Source of the DNA: Streptomyces sp. NBC_01788
GTDB taxonomy: Bacteria; Actinomycetota; Actinomycetes; Streptomycetales; Streptomycetaceae
Reading direction: 5' to 3'
Length of the DNA stretch: 64,000 bases
Assembly: GCF_035917575.1 (NCBI RefSeq)
Contig: NZ_CP109090.1
Coordinates: forward strand, 930,001-994,000
The notes beneath the pieces are model-generated. The model ran no database searches. It saw nothing but the letters and a program-made list of their open reading frames with translations, and was not told the DNA's origin. The translations under genes and the position numbers were made by a program. Positions 1-7,147 of this stretch are shown here, in pieces. Every line of letters begins with the position of its first letter. The stretch's first letter is position 1.

Positions 1-1
1 G

Positions 2-415
2 CCACACGTCTCCCTGGTCGAGGCGTCCCGACGGATGGCCGAGTGCGCCGTCGGCTCTGTCCTCGTGGTCGAGGACGGAGCACTGCGCGGCATAGTCACC
101 GACCGCGACCTGGCCGTACGGGGCATGGGCGGCGGCCTGGGCACGGAGGCCCGCGTGGAGGCGGTCATGTCACCACGCGTCGCCACGATCGAAGCCGCCG
201 ACGACCTCCAGTTGGCCTACCGGTCCTTCCGTCGCACGGGGGTCCGCCGACTTCCGGTGCTGGATGCAGGCCGGGTAGTCGGCGTGCTGACCATCGACGA
301 CCTGTTTCTCGAGGTCTTCCGGCGACTCGGCGACCTGCTGGGTCCGGTCGCCTGGAGCGTCCTGCAGGAGCCGCCCGGGCCTCCCTCGGAAATCGTGTCC
401 CCGCAAGAGCCCTGA
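2..415 (+). CDS. CBS-domain protein, 3' part (5' end outside window)
   Basis: The reading frame is already open at the window edge and ends with TGA at 413-415, so only the last 137 residues are seen. Two CBS motifs are visible: one with 'GIVTDRDLAVRG' and a second with 'GVRRLPVLDAGRVVGVLTIDD'. CBS pairs usually bind adenine nucleotides and act as energy or stress sensors. The tail is short and Pro-rich and there is no BON domain, unlike the two CBS proteins further on. It stands at the head of a stress-protein region, which fits a regulatory role; the partner is unknown. Confidence 0.85.
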   Translation, partial: PHVSLVEASRRMAECAVGSVLVVEDGALRGIVTDRDLAVRGMGGGLGTEARVEAVMSPRVATIEAADDLQLAYRSFRRTGVRRLPVLDAGRVVGVLTIDDLFLEVFRRLGDLLGPVAWSVLQEPPGPPSEIVSPQEP

Positions 416-590
416 CTCCGCGGATCTCCACGAGGCGGCCGACCGACGGGCCTCACGGCGAAGCGTCGCCCCGGGACCGGCACACGACGCAGCTCGTCAC
501 ACCAGGGCACGACGTACGGCTCATCAACCGGCAGCCCAAGCCGCACAAGCCCCATCGTCAGCTTGCGGGCCGCCCGGGAGACGTACGGAC
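416..590. other. Short intergenic stretch, no gene recognised
   Basis: This lies between the CBS gene (+) and the end of the stress protein gene (-). A frame stays open on the - strand but I recognise no family in it and it has no clear ribosome binding site. I see no terminator hairpin of note. Confidence 0.3.
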
Positions 591-1034
591 TCACTGCTTC
601 TGGCAGCGCACGATCACGACCGGGCAGCCCGCATGCTGCGACACGTGCTGACTGACGGAGCCGAGCAGACCCCGCGCGAACCCGCCCCTGCCCCGGCTGC
701 CTACAACCAGGGCCTCGGCTCCTTCGGCGGCCCGCAGCAGGACGTCGGCTGGGTTGCCGTGCACCAGATGGCTCCTGACCAAGCCCGCAGCATCCGCGCC
801 GAGCACCTCGGTGAGTTCCTTGCGCATCTTCTCCCGGGTCTCGTCCTCGTCGACTTCCATGTCCACGGCGGGTGCCGACCAGCTGTGCAGGCCCGGCAAC
901 TCCCACACCGCGACCGCCTCCACGATGCCGTCGACCAGACCGGCGTAGCGTGCGGCCCAGCGCAGGGCCTCGTACGAGGCCTGCGACCCATCAACGCCTA
1001 CCACCACCCGGCGCTCGGAGACATCCCTGTCCAT
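591..1034 (-). CDS. Universal stress protein, single UspA domain
   Basis: The 147-residue protein starts 'MDRDVSERRVVVGVDGS' and ends with the nucleotide-binding signature 'VVGSRGRGGFARGLLGSVSQ' then 'CPVVIVR'. This is the ATP-binding type of UspA fold (G-2x-G-9x-G-S/T). It is cytoplasmic; Usp proteins support survival in stasis or low oxygen, but the exact role is unknown. The ATG at 1034 is chosen over an in-frame ATG at 1136 because GGTGAG lies just upstream and the conserved beta-strand begins soon after. It is a close paralogue of the gene at 6116-6556. A DosR/DevR-like palindrome lies about 115 bp upstream. Confidence 0.9.
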   Translation of the reverse strand: MDRDVSERRVVVGVDGSQASYEALRWAARYAGLVDGIVEAVAVWELPGLHSWSAPAVDMEVDEDETREKMRKELTEVLGADAAGLVRSHLVHGNPADVLLRAAEGAEALVVGSRGRGGFARGLLGSVSQHVSQHAGCPVVIVRCQKQ

Positions 1035-1148
1035 GCGTCTCACCTGTCCTTTCCTTCGGTGTGTGCGCCGGCTTGGCCGGTCCGCCCCTGTTCTCCACGC
1101 TGCGAGACGCATCGCAGCGACATCGGCGATGACCATCCGGCGGCATGA

Positions 1149-1162
1149 CGGACGACGGTCCC
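1149..1162 (-). promoter_or_regulatory. Candidate DevR/DosR-like box upstream of Usp gene
   Basis: On the - strand this reads GGGACCGTCGTCCG, close to the mycobacterial DosR core GGGAC-N4-GTCCC with one mismatch. Flanking bases extend it to a near-palindrome (TGACG ... CGTCA). It lies about 115 bp upstream of the Usp start at 1034. The next Usp gene has a similar element at nearly the same distance. This is a pattern match by eye only. Confidence 0.4.
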
Positions 1163-1202
1163 GTCAGCGCCCGTACCGCGTCACCCAGCGGGGCTCCACG
1201 TG

Positions 1203-1782
1203 CTACCGCCCTCGGTCCCACTGAGCCAGGCGGTGGCGGTCGATGCTTCCGTCGACGGCCCGCCACACGCCATGGACGGTGCCCACGCCCCCGAGCGCCG
1301 TCGCGAAGGCCACCGCCACGTCGGCGGTCGCCGCGAAGTCCCGACCTTCGGGCGGAGTGGCGACGGTGCCACGTGCGTCGAGCCACACGGTCGCTGTGGC
1401 CCCCGGTTGAGCCCGGCCCGCACTGGCGCGACGCCCGTATGGCTGCCTTCCTTGTCGCTCCAGCACACCAGCGCGTCAAAGCCCGACTGCGCACCGGTTC
1501 GGTCACCGGCCGCCCGTGCGTCCGTCAGCGGGTGCGCGGCGACGGGATACCGCCGCGCCAACTGAGCCTGCCGTGCATTCATGCAGTGGCTGTGCAACGT
1601 CTGTCCCGCACCCCACGCGCCGCCGACGTCAGCCTCACGAGGGCGACGGCTGCCAAAACGACGCCCAGTCCGCGCTCCAGCCGGTCCACCGGCCGTTCCA
1701 GGGGGCTCCGAGCCCCGCGCGACGGCCACTTACCAGGCGGGCCGGAAGTGGGCCGATGACCGGGCGTCTGAGGTGTTCGCAT
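1203..1782 (-). pseudogene. Rv1733c-like membrane protein, frameshifted remnant
   Basis: Three frames on the - strand carry successive pieces of one protein. The first has 'RSPLERPVDRLERGLGVV', the typical N-terminal motif before the first membrane segment. The second has 'FDALVCWSDKEGSHTG', the extracytoplasmic domain. The third has 'ATVWLDARGTVATPP', a second hydrophobic stretch and the ending 'IDRHRLAQWDRG'. This order matches the actinobacterial Rv1733c family of two-pass membrane proteins, which is part of the DosR regulon in M. tuberculosis. At least two frameshifts (near 1620 and 1450) make it a pseudogene unless they are sequencing errors. Confidence 0.65.
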
Positions 1783-2045
1783 AGCCCCTCCGCTCCGGAG
1801 CCGTCGCTTCCGTGTGCCCTTTCACTGTGCCGCGCCATGAACCCGCCGGGTATGGGTCCCACGGGTCCTCGTCAGGTGCCGTTCGGCCCCACCAGGCCGG
1901 GATGCTTCGAGGTGGATGCGAGTCGGCACGGGAAGGGGCCCAACTGCTCGGAGGTCGCGGCGTTGCCGCGAGCACCGACGCACAGGCCACACCAGGCCCT
2001 CGGCCCTGAGCCAGGCCATGAGCCCATGGGCACGCCTCGAAGCAC

Positions 2046-2921
2046 TCACTGCCGCTCCGGCACGACCGCGACCGGGCACTGGGCATGGTGGAGGAGCGTA
2101 TGACTCACGCGGCCGAGCTGGAATCCGAAGTAACCCCTCCTGCGCCGTGCCCCGACGATCAGGAGATCCGCGGCCGCCGACCGGTCCACCAGGATCTTGC
2201 CCGCAGGTCCCTCGAGCGTCGACCTGTGCGTCCGCACATGCGGGTACTCGGCTGTCAGGGCTTTGAGCAGAGCATCGGCCACGGCGGAGGCGCGGGCCTC
2301 GTGCGTATCCGCCGGCTCTTCGGCCTGCACCCGATCGACGCCTCTGTCGCAGGCAGGTTTGCGCCAGGCGTGCACCACGTCAAGGACACAGCCACGGATC
2401 TCCGCCTCCCGGAAGGCGAACCGCACGGCCTCCGCGCTCGTGTCGACCTCACCCAGGCCGAGCAGGATCCGCTCATGCCTACCCGCAAGGCCCGCCGGAT
2501 CGCCCCGGACCACGATCACCGGGCAGCGCGCCCGGGCCGCCACGGCCAGACCGACCGACCCGAGAAGCAGTCCCTTGAGCTGACCGCGGCCACGCGAACC
2601 CGTCACCAGCTCAAAGGCCTCGTCGCCCTCGCGCACGAGAGTGACCACCGGGTCCTCCGAAACAATGTCGGTGGTGACATTCACATCCGGGTTGCGCCGT
2701 TCGGCGCGGTCGGCCGCCGAGGCCACGATGTGCTGGGCAAGCACCTGCTTCGAGGGGCGCCCCGAGCCCACCGAGGGGAGGCCGGCCTCGTAACGCTCCC
2801 ACAGGGAGGCGTACACCAGTTTGAGCGGAAGACCGTGGCGAACGGCTTCGTCCACGGCCCAGTCGACGGCCAGCAGACACGAGTCCGATCCGTCGACGCC
2901 CACCACCAGAGGAAGTGTCAT
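2046..2921 (-). CDS. Universal stress protein, tandem UspA domains
   Basis: A 291-residue protein with two Usp domains. The first begins 'TLPLVVGVDGSDS' and has 'VTGSRGRGQLKGLLLGSVG' (ATP loop) with 'CPVIVVRG'. The second ends with 'LLIVGARRRRGYFGFQLG' and 'CPVAVVPE'. The ATG at 2921 is preferred to GTG at 2930, because AAAGG is too close to the GTG. It resembles the gene at 17122-17997 in length and motifs, so the two look like an old duplicate pair. It is monocistronic, with a DosR-like box about 108 bp upstream. Its biochemical role is not known. Confidence 0.9.
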   Translation of the reverse strand: MTLPLVVGVDGSDSCLLAVDWAVDEAVRHGLPLKLVYASLWERYEAGLPSVGSGRPSKQVLAQHIVASAADRAERRNPDVNVTTDIVSEDPVVTLVREGDEAFELVTGSRGRGQLKGLLLGSVGLAVAARARCPVIVVRGDPAGLAGRHERILLGLGEVDTSAEAVRFAFREAEIRGCVLDVVHAWRKPACDRGVDRVQAEEPADTHEARASAVADALLKALTAEYPHVRTHRSTLEGPAGKILVDRSAAADLLIVGARRRRGYFGFQLGRVSHTLLHHAQCPVAVVPERQ

Positions 2922-3028
2922 TGTCCCCACCGCCTTTCATGGAGCCACCACAGCGTGCGGCCAACAGGGGAACTCCACCGTTGCACCCCGTGGCCGCTGC
3001 CCCGAAGGGGCGCTTCGACCCGCGCCGG

Positions 3029-3042
3029 AGGACCATCGGCCC
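3029..3042 (-). promoter_or_regulatory. Candidate DevR/DosR-like box upstream of Usp gene
   Basis: The - strand reads GGGCCGATGGTCCT, matching GGGAC-N4-GTCCC at 8 of 10 arm positions. It lies about 108 bp before the Usp start at 2921, much as the box at 1149-1162 lies before its Usp gene. No regulator of this type is encoded in the window. Confidence 0.35.
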
Positions 3043-3151
3043 CTGAGGTGTCAGTCACTGGCCACGTTGCCCGACGGGAGGGAACGCCACTGAGCAAACG
3101 GCAAACGGCCCCGCCGCCGAGAGGCCGGCCGAGTCACCGCCCGAGTGAAGA

Positions 3152-3811
3152 TCAGAGGCTGTGGATCCGACGGCCGCTGATCTCTGCCGGGACAACGCGG
3201 ATCCACAGGTTTCGGACACCGCCGGCCCACGGCTCGCTGACGGGCTGCTCAGCGAGGCGTTGGACAGCTTCAGGGTCGGTGACGTGCTCAGCAGTCCCGG
3301 CGATCAGGACGCTCCAGCCGACGCTCCGGCTCTCGTCGACGTGATCGGCCTGGAAGGAGACCTCGCCGCCAGGTTCGGGCGCCGCGGCGCCTCGGGGATC
3401 CGTGCGGTAAACGACCGTCATGCCGTCAACAATGTAGTTGACCGGGAAGACGCCGGGCCCCGGATGCGCGGGCAACGCGATACGCCCGATCCCGTGGGTG
3501 CCGAGCCGCTCCCAGCATTCCTTGGTGGTGAGCTTCATGAGCACAGGATGCTGCGCCGCTCCGCCCTGGCCTGCGGGCGCGTCGCTCCGGCCTTCGAGCA
3601 ACTCCTGGTAGGTCATACCGAGCGCGGCGGCCACCCGCAGGAAGCCACCGGGGTCGAAATCGGCCCCGGACTCGATCAGGTGCCGGAAGTAGCGCGGCGA
3701 CATGCCTGCCTGACCCGCCAACTCCTCCTCCGTGAAACCGAACTGCGCAAGCCGCACCTCAATGCGACGCATGAGATCGCGGTCAGCCCGACCTGCGGTG
3801 TCCCCATTCAC
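3152..3811 (-). CDS. HTH + pyridoxamine-oxidase-like flavin split-barrel protein
   Basis: A 219-residue fusion. Residues about 12-75 form an XRE-type helix-turn-helix ('FTEEELAGQAGMSPRYFRHL'). The rest is a pyridoxamine 5'-phosphate oxidase-like FMN/F420 split barrel, with 'GRIALPAHPGPGVFPVNYIV', 'EVSFQADHVDE' and the family ending 'EPWAGGVRNLWIRVVP'. Proteins of this architecture are common in actinobacterial stress islands; the ligand and DNA target are unknown. A longer relative with a DUF1918 N-terminus is at 28399-29316. It is a single gene between a Usp gene and an insertion sequence. Confidence 0.85.
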   Translation of the reverse strand: MNGDTAGRADRDLMRRIEVRLAQFGFTEEELAGQAGMSPRYFRHLIESGADFDPGGFLRVAAALGMTYQELLEGRSDAPAGQGGAAQHPVLMKLTTKECWERLGTHGIGRIALPAHPGPGVFPVNYIVDGMTVVYRTDPRGAAAPEPGGEVSFQADHVDESRSVGWSVLIAGTAEHVTDPEAVQRLAEQPVSEPWAGGVRNLWIRVVPAEISGRRIHSL

Positions 3812-4083
3812 GATCTCCTCCCCGAACCGATGGGGCAGTGAATCTCGCGGTCATCGGCTCGGGTCCGGATTGTCCGCTCCGCCGATGATCCCGACATCTC
3901 AGGATATCTTCTCGTCATCCTCGTCGCCGAGCCGCCCCGTCGCAGGTCGGCGTGGTCTTGGCAGCGCCAGGGCCGGGTCATCCCCGATCCGACGCGAGCG
4001 CCGGCCGCGGTCGGAGTTGATCAGCAGCCTGCGTCATGTTGCCGGATATACCAAGTAGCCTCGCGATAAGCCTCAAAGTGCTG

Positions 4084-4092
4084 TTCAGTGAC
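4084..4092 (+). repeat. Left 9-bp direct repeat flanking the IS (target duplication)
   Basis: TTCAGTGAC here is repeated in the same orientation at 5072-5080, exactly outside the two inverted ends of the insertion sequence. This is the expected mark of transposition. Because TTCAGTGAC is partly self-complementary in this context, it could instead belong to the IS ends. Confidence 0.55.
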
Positions 4093-5071
4093 GTTTTCTC
4101 AGCGAAATGATCTACACGAAGCGGCATGAACCACTCCATGCATGAGCAGGCCGGACGGGCCGGGCCCGGCTGCGGGCAGACGTAAAGCCCCTGGTAGGAC
4201 AGGTCTCACCACAAGATCATGTCCGTAACCACCAGAGGCTTCACGTTGGTCACCTATGTTGCCACGCTCGACGTCCCGCGCCACGTCGTGGACCACCTCT
4301 CGCGTCTACTGGCCGCGCACCGGCGGCGAATTGGTACTCCGCGCGGCAGCCGGGCGCTCGGCCCGTTCCGCCAGGCCGTGCTGGTGCTGCGCTGGTTCCG
4401 CGAGCGCGGATGCGTCCACTGCCTGGCCCGCGATGCCGGCATCTCCCAGGCCACCGGCTACCGCTACCTGCACGAAGGCATCGGCGTCCTCGCCGATCAG
4501 GCCCCCGACCTGCACGAGGTCCTGGACCGCTGCCGACGCGAGGGCATGACCCACGTGATCCTCGACGGCACGCTCATCGAAACGGACCGCCTCGCCGGTG
4601 TCCGCGACAACGGCAACGACCTGTGGTTCAGCCAGAAACACAAGGCATTCGGCGGGAACGTACAGTTCCTGTCCGCCCCGGACGGCACCCCGCTGTGGGT
4701 CTCCGACGTCGAGCCCGGCTCCACCCCCGATATCACCGCTGCCCGTATCCACGCGCTCCCCGCGCTGTACAAGGCGGCGGCCGACGGCCTGCCCACCCTG
4801 GCCGACAAGGGCTACATCGGCGCCGGGATCGGCGTCCGCGTTCCGGTCCGCCGCCCGAAGGGCCAGTCAGAGCAGGCCCTGCACACCGACACGCGAACCA
4901 CGAACAGCCTGATCAGAGGCATCCGAGCTCTCGGCGAACGCGCCGCAGCCGAGCTCAAACAGCGCTGGCGCACCCTGCAGTACATCACCCTCAGCCCAAG
5001 CAAGATCGGCGACATAGCCCGCGCCGCCCTCGCCCTCAACAGAATCTGGAAATGACCACCGGTGAGAAAAC
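4093..5071 (+). mobile_element. IS5-like insertion sequence, about 979 bp
   Basis: The element has an 11-bp inverted repeat at its ends, GTTTTCTCAGC at 4093-4103 and GGTGAGAAAAC at 5061-5071 (10 of 11 paired). It is flanked by perfect 9-bp direct repeats and carries a single uninterrupted transposase gene. The intact ends and gene suggest a recent or still active insertion. It sits between the flavin-barrel gene and the small acidic protein gene and breaks no recognisable gene. Confidence 0.7.
4219..5055 (+). CDS. IS5-type DDE transposase
   Basis: A 278-residue transposase. The N-terminal third has a helix-turn-helix ('CLARDAGISQATGYRYLHEG'). The catalytic part follows, with 'VILDGTLIETDRL', 'LWVSDVEPGSTPD' and 'ADKGYIGAG', consistent with the DDE_Tnp_4 (HARBI1-like) family. 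Acidic residues in ILDG, VSDV and the C-terminal helix are candidates for the DDE triad. A start a few codons later, at 'VTYVATLDVP', is equally possible. The frame is complete, so the enzyme may be functional. Confidence 0.85.
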   Translation: MSVTTRGFTLVTYVATLDVPRHVVDHLSRLLAAHRRRIGTPRGSRALGPFRQAVLVLRWFRERGCVHCLARDAGISQATGYRYLHEGIGVLADQAPDLHEVLDRCRREGMTHVILDGTLIETDRLAGVRDNGNDLWFSQKHKAFGGNVQFLSAPDGTPLWVSDVEPGSTPDITAARIHALPALYKAAADGLPTLADKGYIGAGIGVRVPVRRPKGQSEQALHTDTRTTNSLIRGIRALGERAAAELKQRWRTLQYITLSPSKIGDIARAALALNRIWK

Positions 5072-5080
5072 TTCAGTGAC
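5072..5080 (+). repeat. Right 9-bp direct repeat flanking the IS
   Basis: TTCAGTGAC, identical to 4084-4092, directly follows the right inverted end of the insertion sequence. Confidence 0.55.
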
Positions 5081-5173
5081 ATGATGAGTAATGAATTCCG
5101 CATCATGCCGATCGTCCAACCGGACGACACCTGAACCTCTTCCTGCCTGCCAGTACGGGAAGGCGGTGAGCAC

Positions 5174-5374
5174 ATGAGCGACACCGAGCAGGAACCCACT
5201 GCGGCCGAAGGGACAGAGGCGGAGACCACCCCCGAGGAGTCACCGGCCACGACTGAGGCCAGCCCTGCGGAGGGCGAAGAGCCGACCCCCGAGGCGGCTG
5301 AGACGGGAGCAGAAGAACCTGCCCCCACCGCAGCCGAGGAGACCGAGGCTGAAGAACCCGCCACAGAGGAGTAG
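5174..5374 (+). CDS. Small acidic Glu/Ala/Thr/Pro-rich protein, unknown function
   Basis: A 66-residue protein made almost entirely of E, A, T, P and G, with no Lys or Arg visible and very few hydrophobic residues, so probably disordered and strongly acidic. GGAAGG precedes the ATG at a normal distance, and a strong hairpin follows the stop codon, so I accept it as a real monocistronic gene. I recognise no family. Low-complexity acidic proteins can be chaperone-like, DNA-mimic or hydration proteins, but nothing here decides. It lies next to the IS. Confidence 0.6.
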   Translation: MSDTEQEPTAAEGTEAETTPEESPATTEASPAEGEEPTPEAAETGAEEPAPTAAEETEAEEPATEE

Positions 5375-5380
5375 GAGAAT

Positions 5381-5410
5381 GGCTGTGCGCGACGACCGTC
5401 GCGCACAGCC
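5381..5410 (+). terminator. Strong intrinsic terminator hairpin
   Basis: A perfect 13-bp stem (GGCTGTGCGCGAC paired with GTCGCGCACAGCC) with a 4-base loop begins six bases after the stop codon of the acidic protein. No T-run follows, which is usual for actinobacterial terminators. Confidence 0.85.
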
Positions 5411-5719
5411 ACGACAGCAGTCCCTGGGCGTTCCTTGAGCGGGCCCGCTGGTCCAACTCGCTGCCCGCACGGACCGCCCGCGCACCCCGCCGCGCGAGGG
5501 GCGCGTCCCTATGCCTGCAGCAGCGTCGGTGCCACCGCGGACGGGGCCACCCACCAAAAGCGGGCCACCATCTGCCATTGGGACGATTCCTGATCGCTGT
5601 GCGTGTCGTGCGCGATGCCGGGGCGAGGGTCCCCACACCTTGAGGACGGACCTCGTGCAACACCGCACAGGCTGCCACCGCCGTCGGCCCGCGGCGTGTA
5701 TCGAATGCCCGGAGGATCC
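5411..5719. other. Intergenic stretch without recognised gene
   Basis: About 300 bases between the terminator and the DUF1540 gene. Open frames cross it on both strands but none has a family motif or a good start. It probably contains the promoter of the DUF1540 gene. Confidence 0.3.
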
Positions 5720-6004
5720 ATGGACATGCCGTACATCAACGAGTGCGCGGTGGAAGCGTGCTCCTACAACGTCGGCAGCGCGTGCCACGCACTGGCCATC
5801 ACCATCGGAGATCCCCCGCACGCCCAGTGCGACACGTACTTCATCACCTCCTTCAAAGGCGGTGATCCGGCCGGAACCGGGCAGGTGGGTGCTTGCAAGA
5901 TGACCGACTGCCGGCACAACATCCGGCTCGAATGCCAGGCGCCGGGCATCACCGTCGGCTCCGTCCGGAGGGTAGCCGACTGCCTGACCTACAGCCCGCG
6001 CTGA
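5720..6004 (+). CDS. DUF1540 cysteine-rich protein
   Basis: A protein of 94 residues (92 if the ATG at 5726 is used) with two cysteine blocks: 'INECAVEACSYN' with 'CHALAITIGD' and 'AQCDTYF', then 'GACKMTDCRHN', 'LECQAPGI' and 'ADCLTYSP'. This repeated C-x4-C pattern is the DUF1540 signature, so metal binding (probably zinc) is likely though unproven. GGAGGA at 5711-5716 suits ATG 5726 (9-base gap) better than ATG 5720 (3 bases). Function is unknown; homologues are common small proteins in Streptomyces. Confidence 0.85.
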   Translation: MDMPYINECAVEACSYNVGSACHALAITIGDPPHAQCDTYFITSFKGGDPAGTGQVGACKMTDCRHNIRLECQAPGITVGSVRRVADCLTYSPR

Positions 6005-6115
6005 GGGAAGCGTCCTGCGTCCCAGCAGGGTGTGAGTCGAGGTCGTCGAAACCGCCATCACGCACGAATCGCGGGCCGTCGGAACTGGGGCATACGGGTC
6101 CCCGGACCGCCCTCC

Positions 6116-6556
6116 TCACGCTTCCGGGCGCACGACGACAACCGGACACCTGGCATGCGCGGTGACGTGCCGGCTGACGGACCCCAGCAGAGCTCGGGCG
6201 AACCCGCCGCGCCCCCTGCTGCCCACCACCAACGCCTCAGCCCCCTCGGCGGCCGTCAGAAGCACCTCGACGGTGTTACCACGGACCACAAGCGCCCTGA
6301 CCGAGGCAGCTTCCTCGGCTCCCAGCGCCTCGCTCAACTCCTGGCTCAGCCATTGCCGGGCGACGGCCTCGTCGAAGTCGGCGTCCACGGCCAGAGCCGA
6401 CCAGCCGTACGCGCCGGGCAGATCCCACGCCGCCACCACGTCCACGGTTCCGCCGATCAGTCCGGCGTACCGCACGGCCCAGCGCAGCGCCGCGTGCGAG
6501 GACGACGAACCGTCGACGCCGACCACGACACGCGGCCTGGAAGTGTCCGTGCCCAT
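6116..6556 (-). CDS. Universal stress protein, single UspA domain
   Basis: A 146-residue protein with 'RPRVVVGVDGSSSSHAALRW' at the N-terminus and 'VVGSRGRGGFARALLGSVSR' plus 'CPVVVVRPE' at the end, the ATP-binding Usp signature. ATG 6556 is chosen over 6592 because GAGAGGTGAG lies just upstream. It is very like the protein at 591-1034 (shared 'RYAGL' and 'LPG' segments), so the pair probably arose by duplication. It is transcribed towards the DUF1540 gene. Confidence 0.9.
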   Translation of the reverse strand: MGTDTSRPRVVVGVDGSSSSHAALRWAVRYAGLIGGTVDVVAAWDLPGAYGWSALAVDADFDEAVARQWLSQELSEALGAEEAASVRALVVRGNTVEVLLTAAEGAEALVVGSRGRGGFARALLGSVSRHVTAHARCPVVVVRPEA

Positions 6557-6693
6557 ACGTCTCACCTCTCGTGCGGTCCTCTCGCCGGCCACGCCGAATG
6601 CCGTCCTTCACCTCCACGCTGCGCGACTCCGTGGTGGCGCGCCAGGGAAGGACGGCCAAGCGGGCCGTGTGAGCCGTGCAGCGAGCCGATCGG

Positions 6694-7002
<309 letters not shown>

Positions 7003-7147
7003 TCGCCGGCGGCAAGTACAGCTCGCAGTTCTGCCGTCCCCGGCGCCAGTCCCAATGCGGCCGCGCCGCGCGGCGTGCCGTTGCTCCGGGTACATCATGA
7101 AGGAAGGTACGCGGCGAACAGTGCGACGAGCCGGCGGGAGCCCGGGG

